Positions 1 to 6,839 of a stretch of 15,769 nucleotides of DNA are shown here, piece by piece. Under the pieces are notes generated by a model. That model was not told the DNA's origin and ran no database searches. It worked only from the letters and a program-made list of their open reading frames with translations. Position 1 is the stretch's first letter. Each line of letters begins with the position of its first letter. The position numbers and the translations under genes are program-made. Source of the DNA: Deltaproteobacteria bacterium (lineage in GTDB: Bacteria > Desulfobacterota > Desulfobacteria > Desulfobacterales > SURF-15); assembly GCA_024644775.1 (NCBI GenBank), contig JAHEHB010000080.1, forward strand, positions 1-15,769. Direction: 5' to 3'.

Positions 1-2
1 CC

Positions 3-1073
3 GTTGTACTTGGCGATGGCATAGGACCGGAAGTATGCAAACCGACGATTGGGGTATTGAAAGCCGCACTGGGTGATTCGCAAATATTAAATTTTGTAGA
101 ATACCCAGGAGGAGCCGGAAGTTATCTAAAGACCGGTAAAGCATTACCAGAAGAAACTTTCGAAGGCTGTCGTAAGGCTGATGCCATTTTGCACGGCGCA
201 ATTGGCGATCCTAACGTTGTTCATCCCGATGGAACCGAAGCGGGTCAGGACTTCAGTCTGAAGTTAAGGTTCAAACTCGACTTGTATGCTAACGTCCGTT
301 ACGTAAAATTATATAAGGGTATTACTTCACATCTCAGGTACGGTGAACCTGGTAAAATAGATTATGTCATTGTCCGCGAAAATGTCGAAGGGCTATATGC
401 CGCCAGGGGCGGGGGTATTGTATTAAGAGACCAGGTGGTTTCGGATTCTCTGATCATTACAAGAGAGGGGACTGAACGTATTGCGCGTATAGCGTTCAAT
501 CTGTCCCGCAAAAGGAATGGTGCGCCTGCTGACGGCAAGCGCAGGGTAACGGTGTGTGATAAGGCCAACGTTCTCAGATCCTACGCCTTTTTCCGTAAGG
601 TATGTACCGAAGTGGCTCGCGACTATCCTGATGTGGCGTTAGAGTATGCCCTAGTGGATGCCCTCTCGTCGTACTTGGTGACGCGCCCTGACCATTTTGA
701 TGTGATTGTCACCGAAAACATGTTTGGAGATATCATCTCGGACATTGGCGCTGCCACGATCGGTGGTTTAGGTATCTCTCCAACGGCCGAGATAAGTGAT
801 ACGCATGGTTATTTTCAAGCAGCCCATGGTTCTGCACCGGATATCGCCGGTAAGGGAATTGCAAATCCCATAGGAACCATGTTATCCGGTGCACTTATGT
901 TGGATTGGCTATCAGATCAGCATAATGATAAATTCCTGAAGGATACCGCTTCGCGTATTCGTACAGTAATTGAAAGATTATTTTCTGAAGGACGAATATT
1001 GACCTGTGATTTGGCTGGCAAAGCATCAACTGCGGAAGTAACCGAAGCTGTCTGTCATGCACTTTCTGAATGA
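3..1073 (+). CDS. Isocitrate/isopropylmalate dehydrogenase family protein (5' end outside window)
   Basis: A metal- and NAD(P)-dependent beta-decarboxylating 2-hydroxyacid dehydrogenase. The frame stays open to the window edge and its first residues, VVLGDGIGPEV, are the family's N-terminal dinucleotide-site strand, so only a few codons are missing; the in-frame TTG at 57 is not the true start. Family landmarks follow in order: the arginine-rich substrate segment LKLRFKLDLYANVRYVKLYKG, VRENVEGLYA, a conserved lysine in VCDKANVL, the metal-binding loop TENMFGDIISDIGAA, and the cofactor loop AHGSAPDIAGKGIANP. The substrate cannot be fixed from sequence: isopropylmalate, tartrate, homoisocitrate and isocitrate enzymes share this layout, and the RENVEG segment differs from classical LeuB. 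The C-terminus is complete. The next gene follows after 113 bases that are largely an inverted repeat, so the two may not be co-transcribed. Confidence 0.93.
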   Translation, partial: VVLGDGIGPEVCKPTIGVLKAALGDSQILNFVEYPGGAGSYLKTGKALPEETFEGCRKADAILHGAIGDPNVVHPDGTEAGQDFSLKLRFKLDLYANVRYVKLYKGITSHLRYGEPGKIDYVIVRENVEGLYAARGGGIVLRDQVVSDSLIITREGTERIARIAFNLSRKRNGAPADGKRRVTVCDKANVLRSYAFFRKVCTEVARDYPDVALEYALVDALSSYLVTRPDHFDVIVTENMFGDIISDIGAATIGGLGISPTAEISDTHGYFQAAHGSAPDIAGKGIANPIGTMLSGALMLDWLSDQHNDKFLKDTASRIRTVIERLFSEGRILTCDLAGKASTAEVTEAVCHALSE

Positions 1074-1106
1074 AAAGCGAGAAACAATAACATGTTAAGG
1101 TAAAAA

Positions 1107-1174
1107 ATCGGGGCAAGTCTCTGTTTGACTTTTAAATTACATGAGTAAGCGTCATTCGGAAATTTGACCCCGAT
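1107..1174. repeat. Imperfect inverted-repeat element (REP/MITE-like)
   Basis: The left arm (1107-1130, starting ATCGGGGCAAG) and the right arm (1151-1174, ending TTTGACCCCGAT) are imperfect inverted repeats of about 24 bases: about 18 positions match with one gap, around a 20-base spacer. Its right half recurs in direct orientation at 2080-2111. Short elements of this type are often spread by REP-associated tyrosine transposases, but no such gene is in the window, so the class is inferred. Confidence 0.6.
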
Positions 1175-1186
1175 CCCAAACTAAAA

Positions 1187-1549
1187 TTGAAAACAGGCGA
1201 GGATATATTAGAGGCGCTAGGACAAGCGGTTCAAGAAAGTGGGATTCAACACGCAACGATAGTCAACGCGATCGGTTCTACATCCAGTTCGCATGTGCAT
1301 GTTGTGGAGACAACAAATATACCCCCAGGCAATATTTTCCTTAAGGAAGATGCGCCCTTCGATATCGTTGATATCACAGGTTATGTTTTCGCCGGACGCG
1401 TTCATGCCCATATCACTTTGACGGATGATAAGAGAACCATCGGCGGCCACCTGGAGGAAGGTTGCAAGGTTTTAACTTTTGCAATCGTAACGATGCTTGA
1501 GCTTGATGGTGTCGACGCCACAGATTTGGACAGATACAAGAAGGGCTAA
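1187..1549 (+). CDS. PPC/DUF296 domain protein, probably N-terminally truncated
   Basis: The protein matches the PPC (plant and prokaryote conserved, DUF296) fold, seen in small trimeric prokaryotic proteins and in plant AT-hook proteins. Visible landmarks are KTGEDILEAL, the core strand HATIVNAIGS, the histidine-rich HVHVV and GRVHAHITL segments, and the GGHLEEGC motif that may contribute a metal site. Family members usually have another 8-12 residues before the KxGEDIxEAL helix. Here the reading frame runs upstream into the inverted repeat ending at 1174 and meets a TGA at 1142. The only usable start is TTG 1187, with no Shine-Dalgarno sequence before it. This suggests that the repeat replaced the original start and ribosome site, so expression is doubtful. 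The molecular function of prokaryotic PPC proteins is not established. Confidence 0.75.
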   Translation: MKTGEDILEALGQAVQESGIQHATIVNAIGSTSSSHVHVVETTNIPPGNIFLKEDAPFDIVDITGYVFAGRVHAHITLTDDKRTIGGHLEEGCKVLTFAIVTMLELDGVDATDLDRYKKG

Positions 1550-1572
1550 TAATTTCTATTTAAGGAGTTGAC

Positions 1573-1974
1573 ATGTCACCAAAACCATTCGACCAGTTCG
1601 TATGCTTCATCTACTGTGAGGATCTTGAGAAAACCTGCAATTTCTATGAAGAGATCATTGGACTCAAGTTAACCTTGGATCAGGGACCGTGCCGGATATA
1701 CCGTGTTGCGCCCAATTCCTTTTTGGGAATTTGCACGGGGATGGATACGCCCAAAGATCGGAGCGGAGTCATACTGACTCTTGTTACCAATGACGTGGAT
1801 GGGTGGTATGAGCATTTGAAGCCGTTTAACCTGCAGTTCGAAAAGACACCTCAATATTACGAAAAATTCAACATTTATCATTTATTCGTACGTGACCCGG
1901 AGGGTTATCTGGTGGAAATTCAGCAATTTATGGATGACGACTGGCCTAAACCCGAAGTCGCAATCCAGCCTTAG
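1573..1974 (+). CDS. VOC superfamily (glyoxalase/dioxygenase-fold) protein
   Basis: A 133-residue single-domain vicinal-oxygen-chelate protein, the size expected for two beta-alpha-beta-beta-beta modules. The first module carries FVCFIYCEDLEKTCNFYEEI, with the usual N-terminal strand and a helix ending in FYEEIIGLKL. The second ends with the family hallmark RDPEGYLVEIQQF, whose glutamate (VEIQ) is a typical metal ligand; His in IYHLFVRDP is another candidate. The N-terminal ligand normally found on the first strand is not obvious. Substrates vary widely in this family (methylglyoxal adducts, fosfomycin, catechols, epimerases), so none is assigned. The ATG is well supported by AAGGAG at 1562-1567. 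It lies 23 bases after the PPC gene and probably shares a transcript with it, ending at the palindrome 2038-2079. Confidence 0.88.
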   Translation: MSPKPFDQFVCFIYCEDLEKTCNFYEEIIGLKLTLDQGPCRIYRVAPNSFLGICTGMDTPKDRSGVILTLVTNDVDGWYEHLKPFNLQFEKTPQYYEKFNIYHLFVRDPEGYLVEIQQFMDDDWPKPEVAIQP

Positions 1975-2037
1975 TGATTTTTTCGAGTACTAAATTTGTG
2001 CTTGACCGAAATAGACACACAGATTACGTTACGATAT

Positions 2038-2079
2038 AAAAATAAAAATCCACCCCTCGAGGGGTGGATTTTTATTTTT
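2038..2079. terminator. 42-bp perfect palindrome, bidirectional intrinsic terminator
   Basis: A perfect palindrome centred between 2058 and 2059: a GC core (CCACCCC/GGGGTGG) flanked on each side by an A- or T-rich arm. Read either way, the stem is followed by a run of T with one A. It lies between two convergent genes (plus-strand VOC gene ending 1974, minus-strand EamA gene ending 2136), as expected for a shared two-way terminator. Confidence 0.9.
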
Positions 2080-2111
2080 CATGGGTAAGAGTCAAACGGA
2101 GATTTGACCCC
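2080..2111. repeat. Second copy of the short repeat (half element)
   Basis: CATGGGTAAG...ATTTGACCCC matches 1140-1171 in the same orientation at 27 of 32 positions. It directly abuts the palindromic terminator. No partner arm like 1107-1130 is visible here, so this is a half copy. The two copies bracket the PPC and VOC genes. Confidence 0.65.
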
Positions 2112-2135
2112 TATTCTTGATGCCATTTTTCAAAT

Positions 2136-2999
2136 TTAACCGGATATTATAAAAATCGTGCCTACACACATGAGAAAAGCACCGAAGAGCCGATGAGTTA
2201 TGCCTTCTTCTTTGAAGTATAAGCTGCCGATTAGAACTGCAAATAGGGCGCTTAGATTCTTAACGGAACCAACGTAAACAACAATATTTAAGCTTAATGC
2301 AGACATCAACGACAAGGCCATGAGTGCTGTGAAAAAACCGATAGGCAGTACATTTTTATAAGATGTGAACAAGACGGATCTGAAATTATTCACCTTCCAC
2401 ATTACCAAAGGAAGAAAAAGCAGAGTCATCCAACTATAGTATGCGACCGGCCAGAAGGTCGGTGAAGAATTCAAAATTCCTTCTTTGTGCAGGCTTGAAT
2501 TTACACTCCACAAAAATGTTGTGATAAGCATGTAACGAGCACCTTTATCACGAAACAGCGCTTTAAGTGGACCGAGTAGCCCAAATTTTCGATCTTCAAG
2601 GCGAAGCACATAGGTCCCTCCAGCAACAAGTATTACTCCCATCAATCCGGTTACGGTTGGGACTTCTCTGTTTATGATCGGAGAAAGTAAAAGTAGGAAC
2701 AGTGGCGCAAAACTCAATAAAGGTATTGTGACGGAAAGCTCTCCACTTTCAACGGCTCGAACATAAAAAAGCGTGCCTGTAATATCAATAACACTTCCCA
2801 AAACGAGTACAATCCAAAATTTAGATGTAACTACCGGTATTTCTGTGAATAGAATCACGGGAAGCAGGAAAGGAACGGCAAATGCGATTAAAGACCATGC
2901 GACAAAGTAACTGCTTAGACTATACACGCTTCGTTTGCTGAACGCTCCCCTTAATGCTTCCGAGAGTGCCGAAAGTAAAGAGAAAACCAACCATAGCAT
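2136..2999 (-). CDS. EamA/DMT-superfamily transporter
   Basis: A 287-residue, very hydrophobic inner-membrane protein with about ten predicted transmembrane helices in two EamA repeats, roughly residues 1-132 and 150-287, separated by the basic cytoplasmic loop around LRLEDRKFGLLGPLKALFRDKG. The last helices carry the familiar pattern SALFAVLIGSLYFKEEGITHRLFGAFLMCVGTIF (in part NLSALFAVLIGSL and FKEEG), in which a glutamate pair follows the penultimate helix. Members export amino acids, metabolites or nucleotide sugars; the substrate is unknown here, although export of an amino-acid-like product would suit the peptide cluster upstream. Start ATG at 2999 is preceded by a weak GGAAA. It lies 50 bases downstream of the 274-residue gene, with hairpin 3016-3039 between them, and ends at the bidirectional terminator. 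Confidence 0.85.
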   Translation of the reverse strand: MLWLVFSLLSALSEALRGAFSKRSVYSLSSYFVAWSLIAFAVPFLLPVILFTEIPVVTSKFWIVLVLGSVIDITGTLFYVRAVESGELSVTIPLLSFAPLFLLLLSPIINREVPTVTGLMGVILVAGGTYVLRLEDRKFGLLGPLKALFRDKGARYMLITTFLWSVNSSLHKEGILNSSPTFWPVAYYSWMTLLFLPLVMWKVNNFRSVLFTSYKNVLPIGFFTALMALSLMSALSLNIVVYVGSVKNLSALFAVLIGSLYFKEEGITHRLFGAFLMCVGTIFIISG

Positions 3000-3015
3000 T
3001 TATTTTTTCCATTTT

Positions 3016-3039
3016 CAATTAAGCGTTTTCGCTTAATTG
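3016..3039. other. Perfect 10-bp hairpin between two minus-strand genes
   Basis: CAATTAAGCG, a TTTT loop, then the exact complement. On the minus strand the stem is followed by an A-rich, not T-rich, stretch, so it is not a standard terminator for the 274-residue gene. It may be an mRNA processing or stabilising hairpin, or an operator just upstream of the EamA gene. Confidence 0.5.
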
Positions 3040-3049
3040 GGGTAGTATG

Positions 3050-3874
3050 TTATTGCCGAACCTTCTTATAGATGCAGCCTCGATGAGTCTTGCATTTATC
3101 GATGGGTGGATCACACGTCTTCAAAGATTCCAGGGTTCCACTAACCGCTTTTCCCTTCACAGTTACAACCAGTTCAAATATTTTTTCAACCTCCCGTTGG
3201 GTTCCTTCAATCACCATGGTTGTGGCACCTTCGGCGCCTTCAATACCGCCCATGCCGATGATGGTACAATCGATGTCGGCAAGCACGGCAATAGCGTCTG
3301 TTTCCGTAATGATTTGTCCGGCCAGTGGCGTTAGGCCAACGGCCATGCCGATGGATTTGCTGACAGCCTTGCGGCCGGTTTTGGAGATGACTTTCGGTAT
3401 CGAGCCAGGAATGAATTTTTCCCATCCGACCGGAATAATCACCGTTTTTATTTCCGCCATCATTCCAGAAATGATATGACCCGGTAGTCCCCCCAACGGG
3501 GCACCATACATCAGGACGGCATTGCCATGCCTATCAAATGCATTGGCACCGATGATAGCCACATCTCCATCTCTGAGGCTTTCAATGGTTTCAGGAAGGC
3601 AATCATCCACACCAATAAATTCGCCTTTATGGATCAAGGCACTATGATAGCCATCATCCGTGGTGTGTGCAGTCCTTGTGCCCAGTGGAGTGATCCGACC
3701 GGAAATACGCAGCGGATTTCCCGAAAGTTCCTGACAGACGGCGGATACGGTCGTCCCCCCTTTTAAGAATATCCGCCCGGAATTCAGGGCCTTTTGAACT
3801 TCAGTGAGGACTGCAATCCCTTTTGCGATGATCCATTTGGCTTCATGAACGGTGAGTGTTATTTGTACAATCAT
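3050..3874 (-). CDS. Conserved-looking hypothetical protein with C-terminal Cys/His cluster
   Basis: A 274-residue soluble protein that I do not recognise as a named family. Two glycine-rich regions look like ligand sites: FLKGGTTVSAV (residues 37-47) with LRISGRITPLGTRTA close behind, and DVAIIGANAFDRHG (104-117) followed by GAPLGGLPGH. The alternating strand/helix pattern and GGTT and GAN loops recall the NagB/RpiA/CoA-transferase-like fold, but this is impression only. The C-terminus holds C254-x6-C261-x2-H264-x2-C267, a plausible zinc or iron-sulfur site. Start ATG 3874 is supported by GGAGGG five bases upstream. It overlaps the 3' end of the broken DUF1177-like gene, and a third reading frame of that remnant ends in an ATGA overlap with this start, suggesting that the two were once translationally coupled. 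Confidence 0.7.
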   Translation of the reverse strand: MIVQITLTVHEAKWIIAKGIAVLTEVQKALNSGRIFLKGGTTVSAVCQELSGNPLRISGRITPLGTRTAHTTDDGYHSALIHKGEFIGVDDCLPETIESLRDGDVAIIGANAFDRHGNAVLMYGAPLGGLPGHIISGMMAEIKTVIIPVGWEKFIPGSIPKVISKTGRKAVSKSIGMAVGLTPLAGQIITETDAIAVLADIDCTIIGMGGIEGAEGATTMVIEGTQREVEKIFELVVTVKGKAVSGTLESLKTCDPPIDKCKTHRGCIYKKVRQ

Positions 3875-4076
3875 GTTCCCTCCGAGTATGGTTTCTCATC
3901 ACGGTTGTGAGATACGGTTGATATAAAAGATGCCGTTTCCGTAAGGGGTAATATCCTGAAATGGTCTTGACCTCAATCTGTTCCGCGCCTTTTGATTTAA
4001 GATATTCGGATACCGTCTGGCCGTTAATCGATGCATCGTCACGGAGCTCGTATATTTCCAGTACCTGTTTGAGCAT
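3843..4076 (-). pseudogene. DUF1177-like gene, N-terminal remnant
   Basis: The first 43 or so codons (MLKQVLEIYELRDDASINGQ... to VKTISG) resemble, from memory, the start of DUF1177 proteins, which run to about 300 residues. After VKTISG this frame turns into a basic, low-quality tail and stops at 3843. Right after the same point another frame reads DITPYGNGIFYINRISQP before a stop, which looks much more like real protein. The simplest reading is an internal deletion joining the N-terminus out of frame to a later part of the gene. The start at 4076 has only a weak AGAGAG upstream. It lies 148 bases after the racemase gene, in the same direction. The family's biochemical role is not known to me; the family name should be confirmed by profile search. 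Confidence 0.55.
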
Positions 4077-4167
4077 GTTGCATTCTCTCTAAATAATTGG
4101 GAGGGAATACTGGATATTAAAAGTTGAAAAGATCATTTTAAATGGACAGGATTCCTTCAAACCCATT

Positions 4168-4199
4168 ATTCCACCATTCCATCACTCCACTATTCCATT
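4168..4199. repeat. Four tandem 8-bp units (ATTCCAYY)
   Basis: Four consecutive octamers: ATTCCACC, ATTCCATC, ACTCCACT, ATTCCATT. A partial unit (ATTCC) occurs at 4151. They sit in the 148-base gap between the racemase and the DUF1177-like remnant and are followed by a small GGGC-GAA-GCCC hairpin at 4202-4212. Nothing else recognisable lies in this gap. Confidence 0.7.
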
Positions 4200-4224
4200 T
4201 GGGGCGAAGCCCTAAATCGTATTC

Positions 4225-4869
4225 TTATCGACTTAGATGCCACGCCGCCATCCCGGGAGCCACTACGGCATCGATAACAGGAATATCCGACGCTTTTGCG
4301 AGTGTCGAGGCAATCCCGATGGTGGAATAGCCCGTGCACGCAAGCGCGATGACCTCTGCGCCGACTTCTTTTAAGTTTTCCACGGCATCAACCGCCTTCT
4401 TCTGCCCGTCTTCCGTGAGAAGATCCAAGGTGGTATTGACACCGTCGGGTCTTCTTTCAGCGATAAGATGTTTGCCCAATATTTCCTTCATGGTTTCAGG
4501 TGCTGATTCGCGAATTCCCAGAGTGCCGATTCGCATGCCAAAGCAAAGAGACAGGCCCGCACAGCTGCTTCCTGCCCCGATTACGGGGATGCCGACAGCA
4601 TTTCTGAGCGCTCCAACCCCCGGGTCATCCGCGCAACTGACGATTATCGCCTTTACCCCCTCCTGCGCCATCTCTCTTCCCAGTCGAAGTATTTTGGGAA
4701 CCGCAACGGCACACGTCTCCTCGTTGTAGATTCCCTCCGGTTGATCATCGATACATCGGCTTTCCACCGCTAAATCAGGGAATCGTTTTTCGATCAATCG
4801 CCCATGGGCATTCAGGATATCCTCATTATCCGTCGTTAAGACCCGTATCACACCGATTGTTGATTTCAT
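4225..4869 (-). CDS. Asp/Glu/hydantoin racemase family protein (first copy)
   Basis: A 214-residue cofactor-independent racemase-fold protein. The two catalytic cysteines of the family are visible: C79 in IIVSCADDPGV and C178 in ALACTGYSTIG, each after a hydrophobic strand and in a turn typical of the two half-sites. Such enzymes invert the alpha-carbon of aspartate, glutamate or 5-substituted hydantoins, or act as related isomerases; the exact substrate is not readable. Start: ATG 4869 gives MKSTIGVIRVLTT, the natural N-terminus, with GGAAAA upstream; a TTG at 4881 would add four residues. The gene starts 14 bases after the DppC-like permease stop, so it belongs to the importer operon. That suggests its substrate is the imported compound or a product of it. 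Confidence 0.88.
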   Translation of the reverse strand: MKSTIGVIRVLTTDNEDILNAHGRLIEKRFPDLAVESRCIDDQPEGIYNEETCAVAVPKILRLGREMAQEGVKAIIVSCADDPGVGALRNAVGIPVIGAGSSCAGLSLCFGMRIGTLGIRESAPETMKEILGKHLIAERRPDGVNTTLDLLTEDGQKKAVDAVENLKEVGAEVIALACTGYSTIGIASTLAKASDIPVIDAVVAPGMAAWHLSR

Positions 4870-4883
4870 CTCATTTTCCAATC

Positions 4884-5792
4884 CTATCTGCGAATCCGTC
4901 TTTGCTTTGGGTTTAGTGCATCATTGAGCCCATCTCCGATGAGGTTCAGCGAAAGCACCGTAAAAAATATGGCAGCTCCCGGAAAAATGGCGAGCCACCA
5001 GGACGTTCTGAGAAATTTTTGAGCGTTGTAGAGCATGCGGCCCCAGCTCATCAGGTTGGGATCGCCGGCTCCGAGATAACTCAATGCAGCTTCGATGATA
5101 ATAGCGACACCGACTTCAAGAGATGCCGTTACGAGAACCACATGCAGGGCATTGGGTAGAATTTGTTTGAAAATGATTCGAGCATCGCCCATACCAACGC
5201 CTCTGGCGGCCATGACAAATTCCGATTCCCTGAGGTGCAAAAATTCAGACCGAACCAGTCTCCCGATTCGCGGCCAACTGAAAATGCCGATCACAACGAC
5301 GACATTCCAGATGGTATTGCCGAAAAAGACAACGATGACCAGAGCGAAGAGAAACCGAGGCATCGACTGGAACAGCTCACAAAATTTCATAAGCAGATCA
5401 TCTATGATACCGCCGAAATATCCGGATACGGATCCGATGATGACCCCGATCAGGGTGGCTGTCAGAGCTGCACTAAAACCGACGACCAAAGAAACTCTCG
5501 CGCCATAAACGATACCGCTGAAGATATCTCTTGCCAAATCATCCGTTCCCATCAAAAATTGACGACCCGGCGGCTGCAAAGGCAGACCCACGCCTGGTTC
5601 CATGGGATCAAACTCAGTAATCAGATCCGCCGACAGGGCAGTGAAGATGACAAGGGTCAAGAAGAAGAGACCAAAAACAGCCCCTTTGTTTTTACGATAC
5701 CCTTTCCAAAAATCCCACAACTTCTCCCTGAAGTCATCTATTTTGCTGCTTGAAATAGACATGATGATTTCGATGCCGCCCTCTTTAATCAT
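4884..5792 (-). CDS. dppC: Dipeptide/oligopeptide ABC transporter permease, DppC type
   Basis: Inner-membrane permease subunit of a peptide-class ABC importer. It shows the DppC plan: a cytoplasmic N-terminus with KLWDFWKGYRKNKGAVFGL leading into helix 1, a periplasmic loop with LMGTDDLARDIFSGIVYGAR, then the core helices, and the cytoplasmic EAA loop EFVMAARGVGMGDARIIFKQ that docks on the ATPases. The C-terminus SLNLIGDGLNDALNPK is classical. Start choice is uncertain: ATG 5792 overlaps the upstream permease stop by eight bases (ATGATTAA), consistent with coupling; ATG 5762 gives a more usual N-terminus, but its nearest Shine-Dalgarno-like GAGG is too far upstream; ATG 5819 is less likely. 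The gene name denotes the family; the transported peptide is unknown. Confidence 0.93.
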   Translation of the reverse strand: MIKEGGIEIIMSISSSKIDDFREKLWDFWKGYRKNKGAVFGLFFLTLVIFTALSADLITEFDPMEPGVGLPLQPPGRQFLMGTDDLARDIFSGIVYGARVSLVVGFSAALTATLIGVIIGSVSGYFGGIIDDLLMKFCELFQSMPRFLFALVIVVFFGNTIWNVVVVIGIFSWPRIGRLVRSEFLHLRESEFVMAARGVGMGDARIIFKQILPNALHVVLVTASLEVGVAIIIEAALSYLGAGDPNLMSWGRMLYNAQKFLRTSWWLAIFPGAAIFFTVLSLNLIGDGLNDALNPKQRRIRR

Positions 5793-6744
5793 ATACGACC
5801 CGGGGATCCAAAAAGGCATATAACAGGTCGGTGATTAAGTTAATGATAATCACACCGACAGACATGACGATGAGCAATCCCAACAGGACCGGATAGTCCC
5901 GTCGGAACACGGATTCAAACATCATTCGGCCGAGTCCGGGCCAGCTGAAGACCGTTTCAGTGATCATGGCCCCCGTTAATTGAAAGGCAAAATTAACGCT
6001 GATCACGGTGATAACCGGCAGAATCGCATTCCGCAGGGCGTGCTTGAAGATCACCTTGCGGTCGGGCAATCCCTTTGCTCGAGCATTCATGATATAATCC
6101 ATACCGAGTACTTCCAGCATGTTCGCACGGGTGATTCGTGCGGCCAAGGCAAGCTGGACAACACCCAGACTGACCACCGGCAACACGAGATGCCGAACCC
6201 AATCCACAAAACCCCCACCGCCCAACGCCCGATTCGGTATTCCCCCCGTGGGAAAAATATCAATATGAATGGAAAAAGCGATGATGAGTAGCTGACCGAA
6301 CCAAAATATGGGGATGGCGGAGCCAAAGACGGCGACCACCGTGTTGATTCGATCGATGAGAGAATAGGGTCGTCTTCCTGCGAAAACACCCAACGCAATT
6401 CCGATGATCGCAGCGAAAAAGGTGGATAGAAACACCAGTAAAAAGGTAATGGGCATCCTTTCGAGAATGATATCGAAGACCGGTCGCTGATAGTAGTGAG
6501 AATAACCCAAATCTCCTTTAAAAACATTGGTGACAAATATAAGAAGCTGCTCTCCCAGCGGTTTATCGAGCCCCAGCATTTCTCGCACCTGTGCGACATA
6601 TTCTTCCGTGGTTCCGGAGCCGCCCTCTATGAAGAGAAATACCGGATCCCCCGGCGCCATGTGTAGGAGCAGGAAATTCATAACCAGAACCAAAAGAATC
6701 AGAGGTATCGCTTCTACGATGCGTCTTGCAATATAGGTATGCAT
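5785..6744 (-). CDS. dppB: Dipeptide/oligopeptide ABC transporter permease, DppB type
   Basis: A 319-residue inner-membrane subunit, partner of the DppC-like permease. The N-terminus YIARRIVEAIPLILLVLVMNFLLLHMAPGDP is the DppB/OppB hallmark (first helix then the APGDP turn). The periplasmic segment GLDKPLGEQLLIFV and the GDLGYSH motif follow, then the helical core. The EAA loop around MDYIMNARAKGLPDRKVIFKHALRNA precedes the last two helices, and the end LLYAFLDPRVVYD matches the usual YAFLDPRIRY tail. Start ATG 6744 has only a weak GAAAG upstream. It is separated from the substrate-binding protein gene by 95 bases containing a strong hairpin, which may set lower expression of the membrane subunits relative to the binding protein. 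Confidence 0.95.
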   Translation of the reverse strand: MHTYIARRIVEAIPLILLVLVMNFLLLHMAPGDPVFLFIEGGSGTTEEYVAQVREMLGLDKPLGEQLLIFVTNVFKGDLGYSHYYQRPVFDIILERMPITFLLVFLSTFFAAIIGIALGVFAGRRPYSLIDRINTVVAVFGSAIPIFWFGQLLIIAFSIHIDIFPTGGIPNRALGGGGFVDWVRHLVLPVVSLGVVQLALAARITRANMLEVLGMDYIMNARAKGLPDRKVIFKHALRNAILPVITVISVNFAFQLTGAMITETVFSWPGLGRMMFESVFRRDYPVLLGLLIVMSVGVIIINLITDLLYAFLDPRVVYD

Positions 6745-6771
6745 TTATCTTTCGTCACTCAATGCGAGTAT

Positions 6772-6821
6772 GGATGAGCCTGCTCCCCGGGGTCGCTCGT
6801 CACGGTGAAGAGCAGGCATCC
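6772..6821 (-). other. Intercistronic hairpin between binding-protein and permease genes
   Basis: An 8-bp perfect stem (6778-6785 with 6810-6817, GCCTGCTC/GAGCAGGC) is extended by GGAT/ATCC (6772-6775 with 6818-6821) across a two-base bulge; the loop includes the palindrome CCCCGGGG. No T-run follows on the minus strand, so it is unlikely to be a full terminator. A 3' stabiliser of the upstream message is the most likely role. Confidence 0.65.
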
Positions 6822-6839
6822 GGCATGTAAGCGCGCCCT

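Noticed and set aside
3016..3039. Intrinsic terminator after the 274-residue gene
   Set aside because: The stem is perfect but the minus-strand sequence after it is A-rich, not T-rich, so a standard Rho-independent terminator is not supported.
4142..4330. 62-codon plus-strand ORF rich in His/Ser/Pro
   Set aside because: Produced by the ATTCCAYY octamer tract and the antisense of the racemase gene; not a credible protein.
5163..5753. 196-codon plus-strand ORF
   Set aside because: Antisense to the DppC-like permease; highly charged, low-complexity product as expected of a shadow frame.
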